Of a stretch of 64,000 bases of DNA, positions 56,290 through 64,000 are shown one piece after another. Below the pieces are notes generated by a model. That model did not search any database, was not told where the DNA came from, and saw only the letters and a list, made by a program, of their open reading frames with translations. Every line of letters begins with the position of its first letter. Position 1 is the stretch's first letter. Origin of the DNA: JBHJGU01 sp050331475 (GTDB lineage Bacteria; Pseudomonadota; Alphaproteobacteria; Caulobacterales; Maricaulaceae). Position numbers and translations under genes: made by a program. Where the stretch lies: positions 5,144-69,143 of the forward strand of contig JBHJGU010000032.1 in the NCBI GenBank assembly GCA_050331475.1. The letters are read 5' to 3'.

Positions 56290-57279
56290 TTAGTCAGGAT
56301 CCGCGTTCACGGACGGGACAATGGCCAGGGCGGGTTCGGGCGCAGGTCGGTCATCGGCGAAGGCGCGCGCGCGAGCGACCGCATCGGGCGGCAGGTTCGC
56401 GGTGAGCACCCGCGCTAACCGCTGGCGCTCGGCCTCTTTAACCGGATCGGTTGCGGGGCCTTGACCCATGGAGCGCAAAAGCCAGCCAAACCCCGCTTCT
56501 AGGTCTTTCTCCACGCCCTCGCCCTTTAGAAGCGCAAAGGCATAAAGGTATTGACCCTCTTGGTCCCCGGCCTCGGCTGCACGTTCGAACCAAACCGCGG
56601 CTTCATTGACGTCCGGCTCCAGCCCGCGTCCTTGGTAAAGCATGAGCCCGTAATCGGCCATGGCGGGGGCGAGCCGGTTCTCGGCGGCTTGGCGCAACAG
56701 CGCCACACCGGTCTCAACTTGCGGCTCCAACCCGTCCGCGCCTTCGATCAGCAGAATGGCTCCGGAATAAGCGGCCTCCGCATCCCCCGAGCTGGCGGCT
56801 TGGGCGTAAAGTTCGCCTGCGCGGGCGGGATCGCGCGGCGCAAAGCCGCCTATGGACAGGATGTCCGCCAGCCGACGTTGCGCAAGCCCGTCGCCGTTTT
56901 GCGCAGCGCGTTCTAAGAAACCCGGCGCGTCGGAGGGGGAAAACCCGCCCCGCGCATTTAGCGCCATGTCCGCCAGCCCGTTCAGCGCGTCCGCTTGGTC
57001 GGCCTCCGCCGCCTCCCGCCACCAGGCCACCGCGGCGTCATCGTCCTGCGCGACGCCCAAGCCGCGGGCGTAAAGCAGACCTAAGAGCGCGGCGGCGTCG
57101 GTGTCGCCGGCGGCGGCGGCCGCCAAGGCGGCGTCCGCAGCTTTGTCATAGTCGCCCGCCTCATAAGCGTCGCGAGCGAGCCAAAACGTCTCCGCGGTCT
57201 CAAAGGCGGGATTGGGCGGGGGCTCTTGGGCCCATGCCGGGCTCGCCAATAAGAGCGAGAGCCAGATCAAACCGCGCAT
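56290..57279 (-). CDS. Exported Sel1-repeat protein
   Basis: The 329-residue product has a signal peptide ([18 protein letters not shown]) and at least five Sel1-like repeats of about 36 residues with the pattern A-x2-LG-x-LY-x-x-G-x-G-V ([70 protein letters not shown] and [20 protein letters not shown]). A periplasmic scaffold role is likely. Its start overlaps the thiE stop by 13 bases, so they are cotranscribed. Confidence 0.87.
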   Translation of the reverse strand: MRGLIWLSLLLASPAWAQEPPPNPAFETAETFWLARDAYEAGDYDKAADAALAAAAAGDTDAAALLGLLYARGLGVAQDDDAAVAWWREAAEADQADALNGLADMALNARGGFSPSDAPGFLERAAQNGDGLAQRRLADILSIGGFAPRDPARAGELYAQAASSGDAEAAYSGAILLIEGADGLEPQVETGVALLRQAAENRLAPAMADYGLMLYQGRGLEPDVNEAAVWFERAAEAGDQEGQYLYAFALLKGEGVEKDLEAGFGWLLRSMGQGPATDPVKEAERQRLARVLTANLPPDAVARARAFADDRPAPEPALAIVPSVNADPD

Positions 57280-57926
57280 GCGTCCGCCATCATTTGGTTG
57301 AGCGCGCGGATGGCCGTGGCCGGGCCTTCGGGGTGGTTCCAAACCCCCGACGACACCGCCAGGAAATCCGCGCCCGCGCGCACCAGTGGCGCGCCGTTTT
57401 CCACGGTGATCCCGCCAATGGCGACGCAAGGGATCTCAAAAAGCTCCGACCACCATTCGAGCAGGTCCACCGACGCCGCCGTCTTCGGCGCTTTCGTGGC
57501 CGTGGGGAAGAATGCGCCGAAAGCCACGTAATCCGCGCCCGCCTCGCCCGCGACCATCGCCAGATGTCGGCTGTCATGGCAGGTCACCCCGATGGAGGCG
57601 TCTGCGCCCAGAAGCGTACGCGCTTGGGCGTAATCGACGTCCTCTTGGCCGATATGGACCCCGTCCGCGCCTAGGATTTTGGCGAGGTCGGGCCGGTCAT
57701 TGACCAGGGCCGCCACCCCGCGGGCCTGTGCAAGCGGCAACAAGCGTGCGCCGGCCCTAAGCACCGCCTCATCGGGCGCTGGCGCGTTGTCGGACCCCTT
57801 CAGCCGCAACTGCAAACAGGCCACATCGCCCGCCGAAAGCGTCGCCTCCAACGTGTCCGCAAATCGGTCGAGATCATCGATCTGCGGCGGGGTGATCAGA
57901 TATAAGCGACAGCGCGGCTTAGCCAT
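57267..57926 (-). CDS. thiE: Thiamine phosphate synthase
   Basis: The 219-residue TIM-barrel enzyme couples HMP-PP and thiazole phosphate to thiamine phosphate. Motifs: [43 protein letters not shown] with [37 protein letters not shown] and [20 protein letters not shown] with [12 protein letters not shown]. Unlike thiC and thiD in this window it is intact. It lies in the gap-pgk-fba operon, away from the TPP riboswitch. Confidence 0.94.
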   Translation of the reverse strand: MAKPRCRLYLITPPQIDDLDRFADTLEATLSAGDVACLQLRLKGSDNAPAPDEAVLRAGARLLPLAQARGVAALVNDRPDLAKILGADGVHIGQEDVDYAQARTLLGADASIGVTCHDSRHLAMVAGEAGADYVAFGAFFPTATKAPKTAASVDLLEWWSELFEIPCVAIGGITVENGAPLVRAGADFLAVSSGVWNHPEGPATAIRALNQMMADACAV

Positions 57927-57932
57927 GGACGC

Positions 57933-58973
57933 CTAAGCAGCCTCTTGCTCCAACTCGGGCCGCCACTGGCCATTGGCGGCGAGCGAGTTCATCCGCGCCC
58001 GGTGGTGGAAAGCCGCTTGGGCGGCGGCGACGTTCTCCGCTTTGCCGGCCCAGGCTTTTTGTGGCGCGGCCTGCAGCGCGCGGCCGTAGGAATAGGTGAG
58101 CGCCCAGGGCAGAGGGCCGAGTTGGTTCATGGCGTTGAGGTGGGCCGTGGCGGTCACGTCGTCCTGCCCGCCCGACAGAAACGCGATCCCCGGAACGGCC
58201 GCCGGGCAGCAGGCCTTGAGCACCCGGACAGTGGCTTGGGCGACTTGTTCGACGGAGACTTGGCGGGTGGAGAGCTTGCCCGGAACGATCATATTCGGCT
58301 TAAGCACAATCCCCTCAAGCGCGACGCCGGCGAAATATAGCTCGCGGAACACTTCGGTGAGGATCCAGACTGTCACCTCCTCGCAGCGGGCCAGGTCATG
58401 GTCCCCGTCCATGAGCACTTCCGGCTCGACGATCGGCACAATGTCGGCCTCTTGGCAGAGCGCGGCGTAGCGGGCCAGCGCATGGGCGTTGGCGTGAATA
58501 GCGGTGTGCGAGGGCATGGCGAGGGTGCGGCCGCGACCAATGTCGATCACCGCGCGCCATTTCGCGAACCGGGCGCCGAGATTGCGATACTCCGCAAGGC
58601 GCTCGCGCAGCCCGTCGAGCCCCTCGGTCACGGTCTCCCCTTCGAGCCCGCCGGCCAAGGGTTTTGCGCCCGCATCCACTTTAATGCCCGGGATCGCGCC
58701 AGCGTCCTGGATCAGCTTAACGAGGGGAACGCCGTCGGCTGCCTGTTGGCGGATCGTCTCGTCAAACAGGATCACGCCGGAGACATAGTCCGCCATGGTC
58801 GGGGTCGCGCGAAACATCAGCTCGCGATAATCGCGGCGATTTTCATAGGTCGACTCCACCCCGATGGCGTCGAAGCGCTTTTTGATCGTGCGGTTTGATT
58901 CGTCGGCAGCCAGAACGCCTTTGCCCCCCGCGGTCATGGCGATGGCGGTTTGGTTGAGGACATCCAGATTCAT
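57933..58973 (-). CDS. Class I fructose-bisphosphate aldolase
   Basis: The 346-residue enzyme splits fructose-1,6-bisphosphate through a Schiff base. The sequence shows MTAGGKGVLAADESNRTIKK, FAKWRAVIDIGRG, the active lysine region GIVLKPNMIVPGK and SGGQDDVTATAHLNAMNQLG with PWALTYSYGRALQAAP. ATG 58973 is chosen over upstream Arg-rich sequence. Order gap-pgk-fba is the usual glycolytic cluster. Confidence 0.93.
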   Translation of the reverse strand: MNLDVLNQTAIAMTAGGKGVLAADESNRTIKKRFDAIGVESTYENRRDYRELMFRATPTMADYVSGVILFDETIRQQAADGVPLVKLIQDAGAIPGIKVDAGAKPLAGGLEGETVTEGLDGLRERLAEYRNLGARFAKWRAVIDIGRGRTLAMPSHTAIHANAHALARYAALCQEADIVPIVEPEVLMDGDHDLARCEEVTVWILTEVFRELYFAGVALEGIVLKPNMIVPGKLSTRQVSVEQVAQATVRVLKACCPAAVPGIAFLSGGQDDVTATAHLNAMNQLGPLPWALTYSYGRALQAAPQKAWAGKAENVAAAQAAFHHRARMNSLAANGQWRPELEQEAA

Positions 58974-59004
58974 TTGCGGAGGCTCCGGGCGGGGTCGAGG
59001 GGGG

Positions 59005-60222
59005 TTAAGCGGAGGCGAGGGCGGCGATCCCGGGCAAGGTTTTACCCTCAAGCCATTCGAGAAACGCGCCCCCCGCCGTGGAGACGTAAGTAAAATCGTC
59101 GGCGATTTGGGCCGCGTTTAACGCCGCCACCGTGTCGCGGCGGCCGGGGACGGCGATCAGGCCCGCCTCGCGCACGCGTTTCGCGGCGTAGCGCGCGGCC
59201 TCCACCGTGCCGGTGTCAAACGGTTTGAGCTCGAACGCGCCTAGGGGGCCGTTCCAAACCAGCGTCCGAGCCTGATCGATCGCGTCGGCGAGCCGATCCA
59301 CCGTGTCGGGGCCCACATCCACCGCCATGTCGTCGGGGCCGATGGAGTCTATCGCGCGCACTTGGGACGGCGCGTGGGCCTCAAAGGTTTGGGTGCAGAC
59401 CAAATCGGTGGGCAGGATTAAGGTGCAGCCGGCCTGGGCGGCGCCCGCCATCACCGCGCGGGCGGTTTCGGCTAAATCTTTCTCGCACAGCGACAGACCT
59501 AAATCATGGCCCTGGGCGAAGAGGAAGGTGTTCGCCATGCCGCCACCGACAAACAGCATGTCGACCTTTTTGACCAAATTGGCCAAGAGATCGAGCTTGG
59601 TGGAGACCTTTGCGCCTCCCACCACCGCGAGGGACGGTCGGGCGGGCGCCTCCAAGGCCTGCGCGAGGTAGTCGAGCTCGCGGCCGAGCGCTAATCCGGC
59701 GTAAGCGGGCAGATACCGCGCCACTCCTTCGGCGGAGGCGTGAGCCCGATGCGCCGCGGAGAAAGCGTCATTGACATAGATATCCGCGAGCGCGGCCAGG
59801 TCTTGGGCGAAGGCGGGTGCGTTGGCCTCCTCACCCTCATGAAAGCGGGTGTTCTCTAAGAGCAGCACACAGCCCGGCTCGAGGTCGGCCGCCGCCCCTT
59901 GCGCCAACGGACCCACGCAATCATTGATGAATTTAACCCGCTCGCCCAGCAAGCCCGCCAAGGCGTCGGCTACGGGCCGCAGGCTCATCGCGTCGACGGC
60001 CTGGCCCTTCGGCCGGCCATAATGGGCGCACAGAACAATCTTGCAGCCGCGCTCGCGCAGATGGCGGATTGTGGGCAAAGCCGCCCGCAGCCGGGTGTCG
60101 TCGGTGATCCGCCGGCCCGTCTCGTGCTCGACCATTGGGACGTTAAAATCCACCCGGACCAGCGCGCGCTGGCCGGCGATCGCCGCGTCCTCCAATCGGT
60201 TGAGCCGAAAGCCCACGTCCAT
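59005..60222 (-). CDS. pgk: Phosphoglycerate kinase
   Basis: The 405-residue enzyme has the N-terminal substrate site RVDFNVPMVEHETGRRITDD, HYGRPKG, LLENTRFHEGEEANAPAFAQ, YVNDAFSAAHRAHAS and the nucleotide-side STAGGAFLEWLEGKTLPG, a slight variant of GGGASLE. It makes ATP from 1,3-bisphosphoglycerate. Ten bases follow gap. Confidence 0.96.
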   Translation of the reverse strand: MDVGFRLNRLEDAAIAGQRALVRVDFNVPMVEHETGRRITDDTRLRAALPTIRHLRERGCKIVLCAHYGRPKGQAVDAMSLRPVADALAGLLGERVKFINDCVGPLAQGAAADLEPGCVLLLENTRFHEGEEANAPAFAQDLAALADIYVNDAFSAAHRAHASAEGVARYLPAYAGLALGRELDYLAQALEAPARPSLAVVGGAKVSTKLDLLANLVKKVDMLFVGGGMANTFLFAQGHDLGLSLCEKDLAETARAVMAGAAQAGCTLILPTDLVCTQTFEAHAPSQVRAIDSIGPDDMAVDVGPDTVDRLADAIDQARTLVWNGPLGAFELKPFDTGTVEAARYAAKRVREAGLIAVPGRRDTVAALNAAQIADDFTYVSTAGGAFLEWLEGKTLPGIAALASA

Positions 60223-60231
60223 CGCTCCGGT

Positions 60232-61239
60232 CTAGAGATGTTTGGCCATCTCGGCCGCGGTGTCCGCCATGCGCGTGGCGAAGCCCCATTCATTGTCATA
60301 CCAGCTGAGCACCCGGACGAGCCGGGCGTCGGTGACCTGGGTTTCCATCAGCGACACGGTGGAGGAGTGGTCGTCATGGTTGAAATCCATGGACACCAGC
60401 GGTTCGCGCACGTAACCGAGCACACCCTTGAGCGGTCCGTCCGCGGCGCTGACCAGAGCGGCGTTCACGGTCTCCACATCGGTGTCTTGGGGCGCGTCAA
60501 ACACAAGATCGATCATAGAGACGTTCGGCGTGGGCACCCGCACCGCCGTTCCGTCGAGCTTGCCCACAAGCTCGGGCAGCACCAAGCCCACCGCCTTCGC
60601 CGCGCCGGTGGATGTGGGGATCATGGATTGGGCGGCCGAGCGGGCGCGGTAGAGGTCTTTATGCATCCGGTCGAGGGTGGGCTGGTCGCCGGTATAACTG
60701 TGCACCGTGGTCATAAAGCCGCGTTCAATGCCCACCGCGTCGTTGAGCACTTTCGCCACGGGGGCGAGGCAGTTGGTGGTGCATGACGCGTTCGACACCA
60801 CCGTGTCCCCCGCGCTCAGGCTTGCGTGGTTCACCCCGTAGACGATCGTCTTGTCCGCCCCTTTGCAGGGCGCGGAGACGAGCACCCGCTTGGCGCCCGC
60901 GGTCAAATGCGCCGCCGCTTTCTCCCGGTCCGCGAACCGGCCGGTGCATTCCAAAGCGATATCGACGTCGAGCTCGCCCCACGGCAGCTTGGCGGGATCG
61001 GCCTCGGCCGTCACCCGGATCGGCCCGGTCCCGGCGTCCAGGGTGTCGCCATCCACGGTGACCGCGTTGGGAAAGCGGCCGTGCACGCTGTCAAAGCGCA
61101 GCAAATGGGCGTTGGTCTCCACGGGCCCCAGATCATTGATCGCGACCACTTGGATGTCCGTGCGGCCATGCTCGACCAAGGACCGCAGCACCAACCGACC
61201 GATCCGGCCAAACCCGTTGATCGCCACCCGAACCGCCAT
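60232..61239 (-). CDS. gap: Type I glyceraldehyde-3-phosphate dehydrogenase
   Basis: The 335-residue enzyme opens [20 protein letters not shown] and carries the catalytic [12 protein letters not shown] (Cys near 152) with His further on in [14 protein letters not shown], and the C-terminal [17 protein letters not shown] 61239 has AGGGAG upstream. It heads the gap-pgk-fba-thiE-sel1 unit and is divergent from serC. Confidence 0.96.
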   Translation of the reverse strand: MAVRVAINGFGRIGRLVLRSLVEHGRTDIQVVAINDLGPVETNAHLLRFDSVHGRFPNAVTVDGDTLDAGTGPIRVTAEADPAKLPWGELDVDIALECTGRFADREKAAAHLTAGAKRVLVSAPCKGADKTIVYGVNHASLSAGDTVVSNASCTTNCLAPVAKVLNDAVGIERGFMTTVHSYTGDQPTLDRMHKDLYRARSAAQSMIPTSTGAAKAVGLVLPELVGKLDGTAVRVPTPNVSMIDLVFDAPQDTDVETVNAALVSAADGPLKGVLGYVREPLVSMDFNHDDHSSTVSLMETQVTDARLVRVLSWYDNEWGFATRMADTAAEMAKHL

Positions 61240-61411
61240 GGGCTTGCTCCCTAACGCTGAACTGTAAAGGGGGACCAATCGTCCCTGTTCGAAGCGGGGT
61301 CATACCGCCGCCTTGGGTCCGCGTCCAGACAAGCCCGCGTGGGCGGCCGACGCATTGACTTCGCCCGTCCGGCCCGCCAACCGTGGGCGCGTTGTTCAAA
61401 AGGATCCCGCC
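61240..61411. promoter_or_regulatory. Divergent promoter region between gap and serC
   Basis: 172 bases without a gene. Promoters for the glycolytic operon and serC should lie here. A serC-type leader RNA is known in alphaproteobacteria, but I could not fit its conserved core by eye, so none is called. Confidence 0.35.
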
Positions 61412-62575
61412 ATGACCGCGCCCGCCAAACCCGCAATCCGCCCCGCCGATCCGCGCTTTTCCTCCGGCCCCACCCGGAAGCGCCCGGGCTGGAGCTTGGA
61501 TGCGCTCTCCGAAGCCGCTTTGGGGCGCAACCATCGCTCGCCGGCGGCGGTGGCGAAGTTTCGCGAGGCGGTGGAGCGGACCCGCGACGTGCTGCAAATC
61601 CCCGACGACTATCGCGTCGCCATCACCCCGGGCTCGGACACCGGCGCGGTGGAGATGGCGATGTGGTGCCTTTTGGGGAGCCGCCCCGTCGATGTGCTCG
61701 CCTGGGAGGCGTTTTCGCGCGACTGGGTGGTGGATGCGGTCGAAGAGCTCAAGCTGGAGGATTTGCGCGTCATGGTCGCCGATTACGGCCAGCTCCCCGC
61801 GCTCGACGAGGTTCGGGCGGATGCGGACGTGGTCTTCCCTTGGAACGGCACCACCTCGGGCGTGCGCGTGCCTAATGCGGACTGGATCGCCGCGGATCGG
61901 GCGGGGCTAACGATCTGCGACGCGACGTCCGCGTGCTTTTGCCAAGAGCTTGACTGGTCGAAGCTCGACGCCACCACCTTTTCTTGGCAGAAGGTGATGG
62001 GCGGGGAGGCGGCCCACGGGGTCTTGATCCTCTCCCCCCGCGCGATCGAGCGATTGGCGAGCTTCCGCCCCGAGCGGCCGATCCCCAAGCTCTTTCGCAT
62101 GTGGTCCGACGCGGTGGTCAATGAGGCGTTTTTCGACGGCCAAGTGATCAACACCCCGTCTTTGCTGGCGGTTGAGGATTACATCGACGCGCTGAAATGG
62201 GCGCAGCAATTGGGCGGCTTGCCGGCCTTGATCGCGCGGGCGGACGCCTCCGCCAAAGTGCTCTATGATTGGATCGCGGCGACGGATGGGGTCGAACCGC
62301 TGTGCGAAGACCCCGCCGCGCGCACCAACACCGGGGTGTGCCTGCGCTTCACCGCGCCGGAGATCACGCGCCTCGATCCGGAAGCCCAGGCGAAATTCGC
62401 CGTCCAGGTCGCGGGCCTGTTGGCTCAAGAGGGCGTCGCCTTCGACATCGCCAATTACCGCACCGCACCGCCCGGGCTTCGCGTGTGGTGCGGCTCCATG
62501 GTGGAGACCGACGACGTCCAAGCGCTGCTCCCTTGGATCGAATGGGCTTACGCCACGGTGAAGGCGGAGCTTTAG
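61412..62575 (+). CDS. serC: Phosphoserine aminotransferase
   Basis: The 387-residue PLP enzyme makes phosphoserine from 3-phosphohydroxypyruvate. It shows RFSSGPTRKRPGWSLDALSE, GSDTGAVEMAMWCLLG, FPWNGTTSGVRVPNADWI, CDATSACFCQELDWSKLDAT and the PLP-lysine in TFSWQKVMGGEAAHGVLILS. It follows the longer SerC type seen in alphaproteobacteria. AGGAT precedes ATG 61412. No serA follows; accessory DNA starts instead. Confidence 0.94.
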   Translation: MTAPAKPAIRPADPRFSSGPTRKRPGWSLDALSEAALGRNHRSPAAVAKFREAVERTRDVLQIPDDYRVAITPGSDTGAVEMAMWCLLGSRPVDVLAWEAFSRDWVVDAVEELKLEDLRVMVADYGQLPALDEVRADADVVFPWNGTTSGVRVPNADWIAADRAGLTICDATSACFCQELDWSKLDATTFSWQKVMGGEAAHGVLILSPRAIERLASFRPERPIPKLFRMWSDAVVNEAFFDGQVINTPSLLAVEDYIDALKWAQQLGGLPALIARADASAKVLYDWIAATDGVEPLCEDPAARTNTGVCLRFTAPEITRLDPEAQAKFAVQVAGLLAQEGVAFDIANYRTAPPGLRVWCGSMVETDDVQALLPWIEWAYATVKAEL

Positions 62576-63069
62576 GGCGCGGCGCGGCGGCCGCGTCTTC
62601 CAACGCAACCGCTGGACGTCGCCCGTCTCCCTCAGGCAGATTTGCGCCCGATGGCGGTGATGGACGATGACAACGAGCTTCCGGCGATCGATGAGGACGT
62701 CTTCGCCCGTGCGGAGCGTTTAGCCGCGCTGTGGCGGGAGCAACGCTCGAACGCCGCCTATGGCGACGACTTCGAGCATGCGTGTGCGGCGATCGCCCAA
62801 GCCAAAGCCTGTGAGGGCGAGGAGCGGGCCATGCATCTCGCTCTCGCGGCGATCAAGCTGAGGCGGCTCGACGCCAAGCTGGAAAACACCTGCGATTTGC
62901 CGGCGGACTTCGTGTTGATCGGCAAAGTCGGCCTGTTGCTGCGCCAATTGCCCGACCCGGACACCGTCAAACCCAAGGCGCCGCCCCCGCCCGAGGCGCT
63001 GGAGACGGCTGCCGCGCTCGACACGGTGGGGTCGGCGGCTCAAGCCGTCGACGCCGCCTATTACGGCCC

Positions 63070-63091
63070 GGATACGGCCCGGATACGGCCC
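63070..63091 (+). repeat. 11-bp perfect tandem duplication
   Basis: GGATACGGCCC occurs twice in a row, preceded by a partial copy (ACGGCCC, 63063-63069). Eleven is not a multiple of three, so the extra unit shifts the reading frame of the LRR gene. Confidence 0.92.
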
Positions 63092-63557
63092 AGGTGCATG
63101 AGACCGCAGAAGCGCTTCAGGCCAAGACGACCGAGGCGCGCTACCAAATCAACAATTACGTTACCCTTGTCATTATCGATCTGAGTTGGTTGCGCGATGG
63201 CGTTAAAGACCTCATCGATCTAACCGTCGACAGGGTCGCGCCCGAGCTGATTAAGGGCCTGACGCGCAGTTACAATTGGGCGGCAAAGTCGTGGACCGCG
63301 TGGCGACGATCCCGCGACGGCGTCGGCGGTCCGCCGAGCCCAAGCCGCGAGCAGCTCCTCGAAGACCTTGAATTATTTCGCGAAGACTTCGGAACGCCTG
63401 ATGACGTGGTGGAGCCGGAAGACACGCGGGTAGACGACACGCCCATCCGCCAACTCACGGAAGATGAAGCGCGCGCCATGATCCTGCGCGGGGAAACGCC
63501 CGATCCCAGGGCGTGCGAGTCTGTATTTAGAATAAATCTAAATGGCACGAAAATTGA

Positions 63558-63657
63558 CGACCTCGCCCCCCTCAAAACCCTCGCAAACCTGGAAAAGCTT
63601 TATCTCTCCGACACCAAAGTCACCGACCTCGCCCCCCTCAAAACCCTCGCAAACCTG
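63558..63657 (+). repeat. 34-bp exact direct repeat encoding two LRR units
   Basis: CGACCTCGCCCCCCTCAAAA and the next 14 bases are identical at 63558-63591 and 63624-63657, 66 bases (22 codons) apart. Identity at silent sites shows a recent unit duplication within the LRR segment. Confidence 0.9.
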
Positions 63658-63794
63658 CAAGAGCTTGATCTCCACAACACTGAAGTCGCCGACCTGACGC
63701 CCGTGCGGCATGTGCCGGACATTCGGGGCGCGACGGCGGAGGCCTACGCCACCATCGGGCGGGATGCGGAGGGGCGGCCGATTGAGAGATAAAC

Positions 63795-63874
63795 GTCATC
63801 GCGAGGAGCCGCAGGCGACGCGGCGATCCAGGAAACGTTGGCGCCAAGCGGAAACCAGGCCTGGATTGCCGCGG
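63795..63874. repeat. Degenerate palindromic dispersed repeat
   Basis: GTCATCGCGAGGAGCCGCAG opens a block like the GTCATTGCGAGGAGC-type repeats found in many alphaproteobacterial genomes. Inner arms CGCGGCGATCCAGG and CCTGGATTGCCGCG are near-inverted copies. The right-hand end of the usual element is missing. Confidence 0.5.
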
Positions 63875-64000
63875 CCCTAACGGGCCTAGCAATTGTGTGT
63901 TGGTTTTGGGGTAGTGTTGTGGTGCGGATGGGCGCCCGTTCGCAATGGGACCTTTGCGGGTTTGGGCCTGCGTTCGGTCGTCGTCATCTGGGGCCCCATC
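63875..64000. other. Right window end, no gene recognised
   Basis: No coding frame or motif stands out. The stretch 63890-63935 is rich in GT dinucleotides (TTGTGTGTTGGTTTTGGGG), unlike the core sequence. Confidence 0.25.

Larger units (their letters stand above)
62651..63792 (+). pseudogene. Leucine-rich-repeat protein gene broken by an 11-bp tandem duplication
   Basis: From ATG 62651 the frame runs 140 codons to AAYYGPDTA, then meets an exact 11-bp duplication (63070-63091) and goes out of frame, ending at 63184. Removing one copy joins it to the frame reading QVHETAEALQAKTTEARYQI through to TAA 63792, giving one protein of about 376 residues: a helical N-terminal half, a hydrophobic stretch near NNYVTLVIIDLSWLRDGV, an acidic linker and two to three 22-residue leucine-rich repeats (LAPLKTLANLEKLYLSDTK). 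Function unknown. The lesion could be a real slippage event or a phase switch. Confidence 0.6.

Noticed and set aside
61240..61411. serC leader RNA motif
   Set aside because: The family occurs upstream of serC in this class, but I could not match its conserved core or stems by eye; a covariance-model scan would decide.

Overview
The window looks like a piece of a GC-rich alphaproteobacterial chromosome, most likely from the Caulobacterales/Maricaulales side of the class. The evidence is the set of lineage-typical genes on one 64 kb stretch: a GapR nucleoid protein, a TrcR-type (DUF1013) regulator, the CtrA-degradation adaptor RcdA next to a DUF1192 protein, a TacA-like sigma-54 response regulator, an aa3 oxidase subunit IV, a three-gene pntAA-pntAB-pntB transhydrogenase and a complete ybgC-tolQRAB-pal-cpoB block. 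This placement is inferred from gene content only; no rRNA or tRNA gene was seen.

Layout. 1-1640 is a patchwork of AT-richer accessory DNA: the start of a glycosyltransferase, a broken zinc-ribbon membrane protein, a decayed second copy of the thiC 3' end and a small membrane protein. 1641-4556 is a TPP-riboswitch operon (GST-like gene, then thiC with a frameshift). 4611-8853 carries a TetR regulator, purA, a PagL-like deacylase and an OmpA lipoprotein. 8869-13792 is the transhydrogenase operon, with a MntA/HepT-type toxin-antitoxin pair inserted between pntAB and pntB. 13863-19205 runs from a hydrolase and a UbiB-like kinase to the TacA-like regulator. 19359-20549 holds a striking secreted peptide with a cysteine at every third residue, followed by a histidine-rich DUF6969-like protein. 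20546-31193 is mostly core genes (gapR, rpmJ, yceI, a lytic transglycosylase, motA, mnmC). 31190-43613 is a long minus-strand block: phzF, a nonsense-interrupted thiD, folP, ftsH, tilS, ybjN-like and the Tol-Pal system. 43902-49593 has a PAS chemoreceptor, trcR, an AT-rich insert with a truncated RTX-like tail and a secreted protein, a quinone oxidoreductase, rcdA and rpmE. 49778-57279 includes an arylesterase-like propeller, a MotA/MotB-like envelope pair, an inositol phosphatase, coq7 and a sodium symporter. 57267-61239 is thiE-fba-pgk-gap (transcribed gap to thiE), divergent from serC. The right end (62651-64000) is accessory: a leucine-rich-repeat gene broken by an 11-bp tandem duplication, then a degenerate palindromic repeat.

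Four genes are interrupted by small lesions: the zinc-ribbon gene (TAG), thiC (1-base deletion), thiD (TAG) and the LRR gene (11-bp duplication). thiC and thiD are the two steps of the thiamine pyrimidine (HMP) branch, while thiE is intact, so either the HMP branch is decaying or the assembly carries errors at these points. TAG also ends several intact genes, so codon reassignment is unlikely.

The best candidates for undescribed biology are the Cys-every-third-residue peptide with its His-rich neighbour, the MntA/HepT pair translationally coupled into the transhydrogenase operon, and the thiC-tail duplication that brackets an accessory membrane-protein gene.
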